Of a stretch of 7,948 bases of DNA, positions 1 to 6,850 are shown one piece after another. The number at the start of each line of letters is the position of its first letter. Positions within the stretch are counted from its first letter, which is position 1. This DNA comes from Flavobacteriales bacterium UBA4474 (GTDB taxonomy: Bacteria > Bacteroidota > Bacteroidia > Flavobacteriales_D > Sanyastnellaceae), in the NCBI GenBank assembly GCA_002389295.1, contig DGOE01000084.1, positions 1 to 7,948 of the forward strand, given 5' to 3'. A program made the translations under genes and the position numbers. The notes beneath the pieces are model-generated. The model ran no database searches. It saw only the letters and a list, made by a program, of their open reading frames with translations, and was not told where the DNA came from.

Positions 1-31
1 GATCCCTGTGGACCACCTGATGCCGACCTCC

Positions 32-1258
32 ATGATCAAATCCACCCTGCTCGCATCCGTGGCATCCACCCGCCACAAGGTGGTGGAACACCGCCGCCAC
101 CTCCACGCCCACCCCGAGCCCTCCTTTGGAGAGACCCGCACGGGTGCCTACGTCGCCGAAACGCTGCGCAAACTCGGCATCCCTTTTTCGGAAGGCTGGT
201 GCCAGACGCACGGGGCGGCGGGCATCATCGCCCAAATCGACGGCAAAGAACCCGGCTCGGGCCGGATGGCCTTGCGCGCAGACATGGATGCGCTGCCCAT
301 TCAGGAAGTCGACCGTCCGCACGCCAGCACAGTGCCCGGGTGGATGCACGCCTGCGGGCACGACGCCCACACGGCCTGCCTGCTCGGCGCCGTCGAGGTG
401 CTGCACACCACACGCGATGAATGGCAGGGGTCGGTGCAATGTGTGTTCCAGCCAGGTGAAGAAATACTGCCCGGCGGCGCTTCAGTACTGGTAAAGGAAG
501 GGGCACTCCATACCGACGCCCCCATCACAGGCCCGGGCAAGGCTTCGGGCCCCTTGGTCGACGGCATTGTCGGACAACATGTCTACCCCCAGATCGACGC
601 CGGGGTGGTGGGGTTTCGCAGCGGCATATACATGGCCGCGGCCGACGAATTGCACATCCGCATTATGGGCAAAGGGGGGCATGCGGCATTGCCTCACCGG
701 GCCATCGACCCTGTGGTGGTTGCCGCCCATGTCATCACGGCACTGCAAACGGTGGTGAGCCGATCATGCGACCCTACGCAGCCTGCCGTGCTCACCATAG
801 GCAAGATCCGGGGCGGTCACGCGCGCAACATCATTCCGGACGAGGTGGTCCTCGACGGCACGCTGCGCACCTACGACGAGGCCACGGCCAAGGCCTTGCG
901 ACTCGCCATCGCCCGGGTGGCCCAATCGACGGCGGCCGCATTTGGCGCCCGCGCAGAAGTCGACCTGGCCGTCGGCTATCCCCCGGTCATCAATGCCCCG
1001 GAGCTCACGGCCCACTGCCGGGAACGCGCCATCGAACTGCTCGGACAAGAAAAGGTCGTAGAGCTTCCCTTGCGCATGACCGGAGAGGACTTCAGCTTTT
1101 ATCAGCGCGAAGTCCAGGGGTGCTTCTACAGGCTGGGTACGGGTGGTGATGGACCCGGGTGCCGCTCGGGATTGCACACGGCTGATTTCGACATCAATGA
1201 AGACGCGCTGACCACCGGCACCGCCATGATGGCCTGGCTCGCAGCCACGGGTCAATAA
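32..1258 (+). CDS. M20 family (M20D-type) metallo-amidohydrolase
   Basis: Predicted cytoplasmic zinc-type amidohydrolase of the hippurate / N-acyl-amino-acid / IAA-amino-acid hydrolase group, which splits an acyl group from an amino acid. Numbered from the ATG at 32 (408 residues), the visible signatures are RRHLHAHPE near the N-terminus, RADMDALPIQE, HACGHDAH (Cys108, His110), PGEE (Glu143 likely general base, Glu144 metal ligand), GQHVYP (His183), MTGEDFSF and the late metal ligand His382 in LHTADFD. The lid/dimerization domain lies between the two halves of the catalytic domain. No signal peptide is seen. The start is uncertain: the frame is open to the left edge, with a GTG at 8 and ATGs at 20 and 32. 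I chose 32 because it puts RRHLH about 20 residues from the start, as is usual, but no ribosome binding site decides it. The true substrate cannot be told from sequence or neighbours. It converges with recQ, with only 19 bases between the stops. Confidence 0.92.
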   Translation: MIKSTLLASVASTRHKVVEHRRHLHAHPEPSFGETRTGAYVAETLRKLGIPFSEGWCQTHGAAGIIAQIDGKEPGSGRMALRADMDALPIQEVDRPHASTVPGWMHACGHDAHTACLLGAVEVLHTTRDEWQGSVQCVFQPGEEILPGGASVLVKEGALHTDAPITGPGKASGPLVDGIVGQHVYPQIDAGVVGFRSGIYMAAADELHIRIMGKGGHAALPHRAIDPVVVAAHVITALQTVVSRSCDPTQPAVLTIGKIRGGHARNIIPDEVVLDGTLRTYDEATAKALRLAIARVAQSTAAAFGARAEVDLAVGYPPVINAPELTAHCRERAIELLGQEKVVELPLRMTGEDFSFYQREVQGCFYRLGTGGDGPGCRSGLHTADFDINEDALTTGTAMMAWLAATGQ

Positions 1259-1277
1259 AAAAGAAACGCGGGGTGGG

Positions 1278-3497
1278 TCAATTGGCGACCTCGCTCATGA
1301 ATTTGATCCGCACAAGCCGGATCTCTTCTTCGGAGTAGGCATCGCCCATTTCCTCGAGTACTTCCTGCAAGGAGCCCTCTTCACTTTCCATGAAGCAGTC
1401 CCAGAGCTCTTCAATGCTTTCCTCATCGAGGTATTCTTCGAGGATGTAGTCCAATCCGACTTTGGTGCCGGACGCCACAATGCCCTCGATCATCCCAAGG
1501 AGCTCATCGACCGAGCATTTCTGCGCTGCGGAGATGTCCTCCAAAGACAGGCGCCGGTCCAACTTTTGGATGATGGTCACCTTGGATGCATTCCGCCCCG
1601 CCACACTTCTGACCACGGTGTCCCCGGGTCTATCGATGCCCTCTTCCTCCACGTATTCCTTGATCAGGGCAATGAAGGGCGCACCGAACTTCCGCACTTT
1701 GGAAGACCCCACGCCATTGATGATGAGCAATTCATCCTCATTGCAGGGGTAATGCGTGGCCATTTCCTCGAGACTGACGTCTGAGAACACCACAAATGGC
1801 GGCAGCTCCAACCTGTCGGCCTCTTCCTTGCGCAACGTCTGGAGCATGTCGAACAACGGCTGGTCCAGCGCCGCACTCGACACGGTTTCCCGCGTGGCCT
1901 TCACCCGCATGGGTTTTGGCTTGTACAGGGTAAAAGACTGTGGCTTGGCCATGAATGCCGTCCCCTCATCGGTGAGGGACAACACCCCGAATTCCTCGGT
2001 CTTCTTGCTCAAGAGTCCAGCGAGCGTGATCTGCCGGATGATCCCGGGCCAATCGTCCGGTTCCGCCATGTCCGCTCCGGACCCCATGAATTCGGTCACT
2101 TTTTCACCCGCATAGGTGGAGGTTTCCTGGGTTTCCCTGTTCATGAGCACATCGCAGAGGAAGGTGCCCCTGTGGCGTCCGCCTGTGGCCGCTACCAACT
2201 TGAGCAAATGCAGCACGATGTCCTTGCCCTCAAATGATTCAGGCGGGTTCCGGGCGTTGTCGTCCATGTCCCAACCGGGGCCTGACGTCGCTTCGAAGTG
2301 CTCGCCGAAATAGTGGAGGATGTACTGCCTGCGCGAGGTAGGGGTCTCGGCATAGCCCGACACTTCCTGCAGCAATTGCATGCCGATCTCGCGCTCTGCA
2401 ATGGGCTTTCCCGAGAGGAATTTCTCCATTTTCTCCATGTCCTGGAGACCGTAGAATGCAATGCAATGGCCCTCTCCGCCATCCCTTCCGGCCCTGCCCG
2501 TTTCCTGATAGTAGGCCTCGAGGGACTTGGGCATGTCGTAGTGGATGACAAAACGCACGTCGGGTTTGTCGATGCCCATGCCAAAGGCAATGGTGGCGAC
2601 AATGACATCGACATCCTGCATCAAGAACTGGTCTTGTCTGCGCGAACGCTGTGCCGCATCCATGCCCGCATGGTACGCCGCCGCCTTTACTCCATTGACC
2701 TGCAGGGTGTTGGCGATTTCTTCCACCTTCTTTCTGCTCAGGCAATAGATGATGCCGCTGCGCCCCTTGTTTTCCAAGGCGTGCTGCACGACTTGGCGCA
2801 AGGCGTCTTCTTTTGGCCGCACTTCATAAAACAGGTTGGGCCTGTTGAAGCTCGCCTTGTATACGTCGGCACCGAGGATGCCGAGGTTCTTTTGGATGTC
2901 GTGCTGCACCTTGGGGGTGGCGGTGGCGGTCAGGGCAATGGTGGGGAACTTGCCAATGCTGTCAATGATCTCCCGCAGACGCCGGTACTCGGGGCGAAAG
3001 TCATGTCCCCATTCCGAAATGCAGTGGGCCTCGTCGATGGCAAAAAAGCTGAGCCTGACCGAACGGAGGAAATCGGCGTTCTCCTTTTTGTTGAGCGATT
3101 CAGGAGCCACATAGAGCAGCTTGGTCTTACCCGTGGCCACGGCTTCCTTTACCTGGACCATCTCGTTCTTGCTCAGCGAGCTGTTGAGGAAATGGGCGAT
3201 GTCGTGGTCATCCGAGTGTCCGCGTATGGCGTCCACCTGGTTCTTCATCAAAGCGATCAACGGGCTGACCACGATGGCGGTGCCTTCCTGAATCAGGGCG
3301 GGGAGTTGGTAGCACAGCGACTTGCCGCCGCCGGTGGGCATGATGACAAAAACATCCCGCCCCTCCATCATGCTGGTTACGATGGCTTCCTGGTCTCCTT
3401 TGAATTGATTAAACCCGAAAAACCGCGAAAGTCCCTCCTTCGGAGAGGCCCCGACCAATGTGTCGGCATGCAATAAGGGGTCAACAGGCGTCTCCAT
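1278..3497 (-). CDS. recQ: ATP-dependent DNA helicase RecQ
   Basis: A 739-residue 3'-to-5' superfamily 2 DNA helicase for recombination and repair. Visible motifs: motif 0 around FKGDQ (32-36), Walker A TGGGKS (55-60), DEAH (155-158) followed by the aromatic-rich loop CISEWGHDFRPEYRRL, motif III TATATP (190-195), motif V ATIAFGMGIDKPDVR (301-315) and motif VI QETGRAGRDG (331-340). A winged-helix RQC region follows (about 380-525), then an HRDC domain (about 541-617, with the hallmark INGVGSSKVRKFG). The last 120 or so residues form an acidic, helix-rich extension, probably the helix-turn-helix tail seen in long Bacteroidota RecQ proteins. The RQC zinc site is gone: the CRR position is SRR (Ser388), and the CxxCxxC position reads SGPGWDMDDNA. 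No cysteine lies between residues 345 and 448. The ATG at 3497 lacks a Shine-Dalgarno. It is divergent from kpsF, and the product is not in doubt. Confidence 0.97.
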   Translation of the reverse strand: METPVDPLLHADTLVGASPKEGLSRFFGFNQFKGDQEAIVTSMMEGRDVFVIMPTGGGKSLCYQLPALIQEGTAIVVSPLIALMKNQVDAIRGHSDDHDIAHFLNSSLSKNEMVQVKEAVATGKTKLLYVAPESLNKKENADFLRSVRLSFFAIDEAHCISEWGHDFRPEYRRLREIIDSIGKFPTIALTATATPKVQHDIQKNLGILGADVYKASFNRPNLFYEVRPKEDALRQVVQHALENKGRSGIIYCLSRKKVEEIANTLQVNGVKAAAYHAGMDAAQRSRRQDQFLMQDVDVIVATIAFGMGIDKPDVRFVIHYDMPKSLEAYYQETGRAGRDGGEGHCIAFYGLQDMEKMEKFLSGKPIAEREIGMQLLQEVSGYAETPTSRRQYILHYFGEHFEATSGPGWDMDDNARNPPESFEGKDIVLHLLKLVAATGGRHRGTFLCDVLMNRETQETSTYAGEKVTEFMGSGADMAEPDDWPGIIRQITLAGLLSKKTEEFGVLSLTDEGTAFMAKPQSFTLYKPKPMRVKATRETVSSAALDQPLFDMLQTLRKEEADRLELPPFVVFSDVSLEEMATHYPCNEDELLIINGVGSSKVRKFGAPFIALIKEYVEEEGIDRPGDTVVRSVAGRNASKVTIIQKLDRRLSLEDISAAQKCSVDELLGMIEGIVASGTKVGLDYILEEYLDEESIEELWDCFMESEEGSLQEVLEEMGDAYSEEEIRLVRIKFMSEVAN

Positions 3498-3582
3498 CTA
3501 ACTTTGGTGTATTCAATATAGTCTAGAGTCGGTATAAATAGCCCCTAAGACCTACAAGGATTTGCCAACAGCACCAACTATC
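3498..3582. promoter_or_regulatory. divergent recQ / kpsF promoter region
   Basis: This 85-base gap separates two divergent start codons and is visibly richer in A and T than the flanking genes, as expected for a place holding two promoters. On the plus strand, TAACTTTG at 3499-3506 matches the Bacteroidota -7 consensus TAnnTTTG, but no TTG is found at the proper -33 distance. A second candidate is TATAAATA at 3533-3540, which resembles a general -10 box. On the minus strand, TATATTGA just upstream of recQ is only a poor match to the same consensus. The location is well supported by gene orientation; the exact promoter elements are not. Confidence 0.4.
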
Positions 3583-4581
3583 ATGCAACCGCCATCCAAA
3601 GACCCACAGTGGCTGCAGTCGGCGCGGGAAACCATCCGGCTCGAAGCGGCTGCCATTGCTGGCCTTGAACAGCGTATTGGTGCGGAATTCGGCCAGGCGG
3701 TGACGGACATTCTCAACTGCACCGCAAGCGGGGGAAAGCTCGTGTTTACGGGCATTGGAAAGAGTGCCAATGTGGCGCGAAAAACAGTGGCTACCCTCAA
3801 CAGCACGGGAACGTCGGCTGCATTTCTGCACGCTGCCGATGCCCTCCACGGTGATTTGGGCCTGGTGGCCGAGGGCGATGTGGTCATGGCGGTGTCCAAA
3901 AGCGGGGCCACGGAAGAACTCGTGAGCCTGTTGCCCATGCTCCAGGCACGGGACATCAAATTCATGGCCATGGTAGGCCGACGGGACAGCGTGGTGGGAC
4001 GCGCCGCAGCCGTGGTGTTGGATATTTCTGTGGAACAGGAGGCCTGTCCCCATGATTTGGCCCCCACGACGAGCTCCGCCGCTCAGTTGGCCATGGGAGA
4101 CGCCCTGGCCATGGCACTGATGGAGGCCCGTGGATTCTCCAGCGAGGATTTTGCGCGGGCGCATCCGGGAGGCAGTCTGGGCAGAAAACTGACATTGAAG
4201 TTGGGCGACATCACCGATGACCTCCACCGCGTGGTGGTGGAACCGGATGCGGGCCTCAGGGAGGTGGTGTTGGCTGTTTCTGCTGGGCGCGTGGGCGCGG
4301 CGGCGGTCTGCGACGGTGCCCAAGGAGGGCAAATGGTGGGCATCATCACCGATGGCGACCTCCGCCGGGCACTGGAAAGGGATGCGCATTCCTGGGCAGG
4401 ACTCAAAGCTGCGGATGTGATGCACACCCAGCCCCACAGCCTTTCCGCAGCTACGCTGGCCATCGATGCGCTCGAGATGCTGGAGGAGCACCACATTTCG
4501 CAGGTGGTGGTCTTGGATGCCGACGGCGGTTTCCAGGGATTTGTCCACCTTCACCAGCTTATGGACTCCGGCATCCGCTAA
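3583..4581 (+). CDS. kdsD: D-arabinose 5-phosphate isomerase, KpsF/GutQ/KdsD family
   Basis: Interconverts D-ribulose 5-phosphate and D-arabinose 5-phosphate in the cytoplasm, the first step toward Kdo, the inner-core sugar of lipopolysaccharide. The 332-residue protein has the family layout: an N-terminal SIS sugar isomerase domain (about 38-175) with TGIGKSANVARK, LHAADALHGDLG and SKSGATEEL, then HPGGSLGR (190s), then two CBS domains (about 205-265 and 276-330). Residues matching those important in E. coli KdsD are present: Lys60, Glu111 or Glu112, Glu153 in EQEACPH, and His194. The ATG at 3583 is chosen over an in-frame TTG at 3562; the AAGGA before that TTG is only one base away, too close to serve it. 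The stop is 18 bases before tatC, and the gene is divergent from recQ, so it probably heads a kdsD-tatC-lptB transcript. A GutQ-like catabolic role is possible but less likely beside lptB. The family is also named kpsF. Confidence 0.94.
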   Translation: MQPPSKDPQWLQSARETIRLEAAAIAGLEQRIGAEFGQAVTDILNCTASGGKLVFTGIGKSANVARKTVATLNSTGTSAAFLHAADALHGDLGLVAEGDVVMAVSKSGATEELVSLLPMLQARDIKFMAMVGRRDSVVGRAAAVVLDISVEQEACPHDLAPTTSSAAQLAMGDALAMALMEARGFSSEDFARAHPGGSLGRKLTLKLGDITDDLHRVVVEPDAGLREVVLAVSAGRVGAAAVCDGAQGGQMVGIITDGDLRRALERDAHSWAGLKAADVMHTQPHSLSAATLAIDALEMLEEHHISQVVVLDADGGFQGFVHLHQLMDSGIR

Positions 4582-4599
4582 GGGTGCCAATCAAACAGC

Positions 4600-5448
4600 A
4601 TGTCGGACGCAGCAGAGCAACGGGGCGAGGAAATGGGGTTTATGGACCACCTGGAGGAGTTGCGCAAGCGGCTCTTCTTTGCCCTGATCGGCATCCTTTC
4701 TGCATCCATCACCCTGTTTGTGATGAAGGATTGGGTCTTCAACCGGTTGATTTTTGCGCCCCGCAATCCGGACTTCATCACGTTTCGCGCGTGGTGCGCA
4801 ATGGGGCGTTTTACCGGGGCCGGCGACAGGCTCTGCGTCACCGAAGTCAACTATGAGCTGATCAACACCACGATGCTGGGCAATTTCTCTGCCCACATCC
4901 TCGTGTCGGCCATTGGCGGATTCATCGTGGCTTTCCCTTTGACGTTCCAACAGATCTGGCGCTTCATCCGTCCAGGACTGCACGGCGCTGAGGCCCGGGC
5001 CGCGAGGGGCGTGACGTGGGCGGCCTCCGGGCTTTTCTTCTTGGGCATTTGCTTTGGCTACTTCGTGATTGCGCCACTCAGCCTTCAGTTTTTGGGCCAT
5101 TATGAAATTGGCGACGTCCAGGCGCGGATTGCCTTGATGAGCTATCTAAAAACCGTGGCGAGCATCACCTTGGCCGCGGGACTGATTTTTCAGGTGCCCG
5201 TGGTGGTCCACTTTTTGGCCAAGTTGGGCCTTGTGACACCTGAGTCGCTGCGGAAGTTTAGAAAGCACACCTTGGTCGTGACGCTCATCGTGGCGGCCAT
5301 CATTACGCCGCCCGACTTGACCAGCCAGGTGCTGGTGGCCATGCCGGTGCTGGGCCTCTACGAGATTGGGATTTTGCAAGCCCGGCGCATCCAGCGCAGG
5401 CGCGAAAAAGAAGAACAATCTTCTACCGGCTCAAACCTGCGACCTTAG
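4600..5448 (+). CDS. tatC: Sec-independent (twin-arginine) protein translocase subunit TatC
   Basis: Inner-membrane receptor of the Tat pathway, which recognises twin-arginine signal peptides and exports folded proteins with TatA. The 282-residue protein shows six membrane segments (about 24-43, 95-117, 138-160, 183-207, 223-238, 240-258) and the cytoplasmic N-terminal motif FMDHLEELRKRL, whose Glu19 corresponds to the signal-peptide-contacting glutamate of E. coli TatC (Glu15). The segment FPLTFQQIWRFIRPGLHGAE contains Phe122 and Glu131, matching E. coli Phe94 and Glu103. The first periplasmic loop is enlarged relative to E. coli and holds two cysteines, Cys66 and Cys79. The charged tail ARRIQRRREKEE is expected in the cytoplasm. 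It sits 18 bases after kdsD and 8 bases before lptB, so co-transcription is likely. No tatA/tatB gene is in the window. The ATG at 4600 is well placed, although the AAGGG upstream is about 15 bases away and weak as a binding site. Confidence 0.96.
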   Translation: MSDAAEQRGEEMGFMDHLEELRKRLFFALIGILSASITLFVMKDWVFNRLIFAPRNPDFITFRAWCAMGRFTGAGDRLCVTEVNYELINTTMLGNFSAHILVSAIGGFIVAFPLTFQQIWRFIRPGLHGAEARAARGVTWAASGLFFLGICFGYFVIAPLSLQFLGHYEIGDVQARIALMSYLKTVASITLAAGLIFQVPVVVHFLAKLGLVTPESLRKFRKHTLVVTLIVAAIITPPDLTSQVLVAMPVLGLYEIGILQARRIQRRREKEEQSSTGSNLRP

Positions 5449-5456
5449 GCACCCGC

Positions 5457-6236
5457 ATGAAGTTATCCGCCCTCCAAATCGTGAAGCAGTATGGCCGCCG
5501 CAAGGTGGTGGACGAAGTTTCCTTTGAAGTGGAGACGGGCGAAGTGGTGGGGCTCCTTGGGCCCAATGGCGCCGGAAAAACCACGTCTTTCTATATGGTG
5601 ACCGGGTTGGTTCGGCCCGACGCCGGTACGGTCACGCTGGCCGATGATGACGGGAGTGTGCACGACATCACCCGCGAACCCATGTACCGCCGCGCCCAGC
5701 GCGGCATCGGCTATCTGCCCCAGGAGCCATCCGTATTCCGCAAGCTCAGTGTAGAGGACAACATCATGGCGGTGCTGGAGTTGCACAAGCGCAACCCGCA
5801 GGAACGGCGGGAGCGGTTGGAAGCCTTGCTCGAGGAATTCGGCCTTGTGCAGGTGCGGAAGAGCCGGGGAGACGTATTGAGTGGAGGGGAGAAACGGCGC
5901 ACCGAAATTGCCCGCGCCCTTGCCGCCGACCCCCGCTTTATTCTGCTCGACGAGCCTTTCGCCGGTGTGGACCCCATCGCTGTGGAGGACATACAGCAGA
6001 TTGTCAGCCAACTGCGCACCAAGGGCATCGGCATCCTGATCACCGACCACAACGTGCAGGAGACCTTGCACATTACCGACCGGGCCTACTTGCTCTTTGA
6101 GGGGCACATCCTCAAGGCCGGCACTGCAGAGGAGCTGGCCGCCGACCCCCAGGTCCGCAAGGTCTATCTGGGCCAAAACTTCGTGCTGCGCAGTGCCCTG
6201 GAAGGCGGGCCGCCTGCCATCGAAAAGGAAGGCTGA
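5457..6236 (+). CDS. lptB: LPS export ABC transporter ATP-binding protein LptB
   Basis: Cytoplasmic ATPase that drives LptF/LptG to extract lipopolysaccharide from the inner membrane and push it along the Lpt bridge. The 259-residue protein contains Walker A GPNGAGKT (35-42), a Q-loop in GYLPQEPSVFRKLSVEDNI (Gln89), the ABC signature LSGGEKRRTEIARALA (from 141), Walker B FILLDEPFAGVDPI (catalytic Glu166) and the switch histidine His198 in LITDHNVQETL. The downstream AYLLFEGHILKAGTAEEL and VRKVYLGQNFVLR match LptB closely rather than generic ABC ATPases. About 14 residues beyond the usual FxLR end form a loose tail, and a few extra residues (about 63-70) sit before the Q-loop. The start lies 8 bases after the tatC stop. 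No lptF, lptG, lptA or lptC is visible here. The stop codon lies in the left arm of a hairpin shared with the convergent riboflavin synthase gene. Confidence 0.97.
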   Translation: MKLSALQIVKQYGRRKVVDEVSFEVETGEVVGLLGPNGAGKTTSFYMVTGLVRPDAGTVTLADDDGSVHDITREPMYRRAQRGIGYLPQEPSVFRKLSVEDNIMAVLELHKRNPQERRERLEALLEEFGLVQVRKSRGDVLSGGEKRRTEIARALAADPRFILLDEPFAGVDPIAVEDIQQIVSQLRTKGIGILITDHNVQETLHITDRAYLLFEGHILKAGTAEELAADPQVRKVYLGQNFVLRSALEGGPPAIEKEG

Positions 6237-6253
6237 GTGCTGATTGCTCAGCC
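6231..6253. terminator. hairpin between convergent lptB and riboflavin synthase genes
   Basis: GGCTGAG (6231-6237) and CTCAGCC (6247-6253) form a perfect 7-bp inverted repeat around the 9-base loop TGCTGATTG. The left arm contains the lptB stop TGA and the right arm contains most of the reverse-strand stop of the riboflavin synthase gene, so both messages would end in the same stem. Reading the minus strand, the hairpin is followed by TTCCTTTT, a weak U-rich run, which makes it a plausible intrinsic terminator for riboflavin synthase. Reading the plus strand there is no U-run, so for lptB it may act only as a 3'-end-stabilising hairpin. Confidence 0.6.
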
Positions 6254-6838
6254 CTGGCGAGACATGAGCTCGGCCACGTATTTGCCCACCACATCAAACT
6301 CGAGGTTGACCTGATCGCCTGGGCGCAACCGGTGAAACCCTGTATGCTCCCAGGTATACGGAATGACCGTGATGCTGAATCCCTCAGCGCTGGCATCGAC
6401 CACGGTGAGGGAGACGCCGTTGACAGTGATGGAGCCTTTCGAAACGGTCAAATGGTGGGCCGCCACAGCATGGCGGAATGCCACGTTCCAAGACCCATCC
6501 CGGGCATCGATGGTGACCACTTCCGCCGTGGTGTCCACGTGGCCTTGCACGATGTGGCCATCGAGCCTGTCGCCCAACCGGGTGCAGCGCTCGAGGTTGA
6601 CCACATCACCTGCCGACCATTGCCCCAACGTGGTCCGGGTGAGTGTCTCCTCAACTGCGGTCACGGTGTAGTTTCTTCCCGCGACCGCCACGACGGTGAG
6701 GCAGACGCCATCATGGGCCACGCTCTGGTCCACTTTCAATTCAGGAGCCAGGTCCGCCTCCAATGTGAAATGCCGGTTGGTGCCCTCCGCTTTGACTGCA
6801 TCGATGCGCCCCATGGCTTCTATGATTCCCGTAAACAT
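6248..6838 (-). CDS. ribE: riboflavin synthase, alpha subunit type
   Basis: Catalyses the dismutation of two 6,7-dimethyl-8-ribityllumazine molecules to riboflavin and a pyrimidine, the last step of vitamin B2 synthesis, as a cytoplasmic trimer. The 196-residue protein has two lumazine-binding beta-barrel repeats (about 1-97 and 98-190). It starts with the invariant MFTGIIE, then HDGVCLTVV (Cys46), RLGDRLDGHIVQGHVDT (His100), the second-repeat motif VNGVSLTVVD (Ser143), IPYTWEHTGF and VNLEFDVVGKYV (Asp182). These positions correspond to residues reported to shape the E. coli active site. Its ATG is preceded by a good Shine-Dalgarno (AGAGG, 7-base spacer). It lies 12 bases after the stop of the secreted-protein gene on the same strand. 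The upstream leader is too short for an FMN riboswitch. The gene is called ribE in many genomes and ribC in E. coli. Confidence 0.96.
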   Translation of the reverse strand: MFTGIIEAMGRIDAVKAEGTNRHFTLEADLAPELKVDQSVAHDGVCLTVVAVAGRNYTVTAVEETLTRTTLGQWSAGDVVNLERCTRLGDRLDGHIVQGHVDTTAEVVTIDARDGSWNVAFRHAVAAHHLTVSKGSITVNGVSLTVVDASAEGFSITVIPYTWEHTGFHRLRPGDQVNLEFDVVGKYVAELMSRQG

Positions 6839-6845
6839 GCCTTTG

Positions 6846-6850
6846 CCTCT
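6846..6850 (-). promoter_or_regulatory. Shine-Dalgarno of riboflavin synthase gene
   Basis: Read on the minus strand, the sequence is TAA-AGAGG-CAAAGGC-ATG. AGAGG lies directly after the TAA stop of the upstream gene and 7 bases before the ATG. With its flanking As it reads AAAGAGG, one base from the ideal AAGGAGG. It fixes the start codon at 6838 and suits re-initiation by ribosomes finishing the upstream gene. The other genes in the window have no comparable site, as is common in Bacteroidota. Confidence 0.55.

Noticed and set aside
1254..1280. Possible intrinsic terminator between the convergent M20 and recQ genes
   Set aside because: On the minus strand there is a T-rich run (TTTCTTTTTT), but the only nearby inverted repeat is a 4-bp GGTC/GACC lying about 9 bases away, too weak to call.
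2298..3476. 392-codon open frame on the plus strand, opposite recQ
   Set aside because: It is antisense to highly conserved RecQ helicase motifs, has no recognisable domain, and arises from GC-rich codon bias keeping the opposite frame open.
3562..3582. Upstream TTG start for kdsD
   Set aside because: It would add seven unconserved residues, and the AAGGA before it is only one base from the codon; the ATG at 3583 fits the family better.
3523..4590. 355-codon open frame on the minus strand, opposite kdsD
   Set aside because: It covers the whole of a clear KdsD gene in antisense, is rich in His/Arg/Gly of a shadow-frame character, and has no family resemblance.
5463..6176. 237-codon open frame opposite lptB
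   Set aside because: It is antisense to conserved Walker and signature motifs and the composition looks like a mirrored frame.
6839..6850. FMN riboswitch upstream of riboflavin synthase
   Set aside because: Only 12 bases separate it from the preceding gene, leaving no room for the conserved riboswitch fold.
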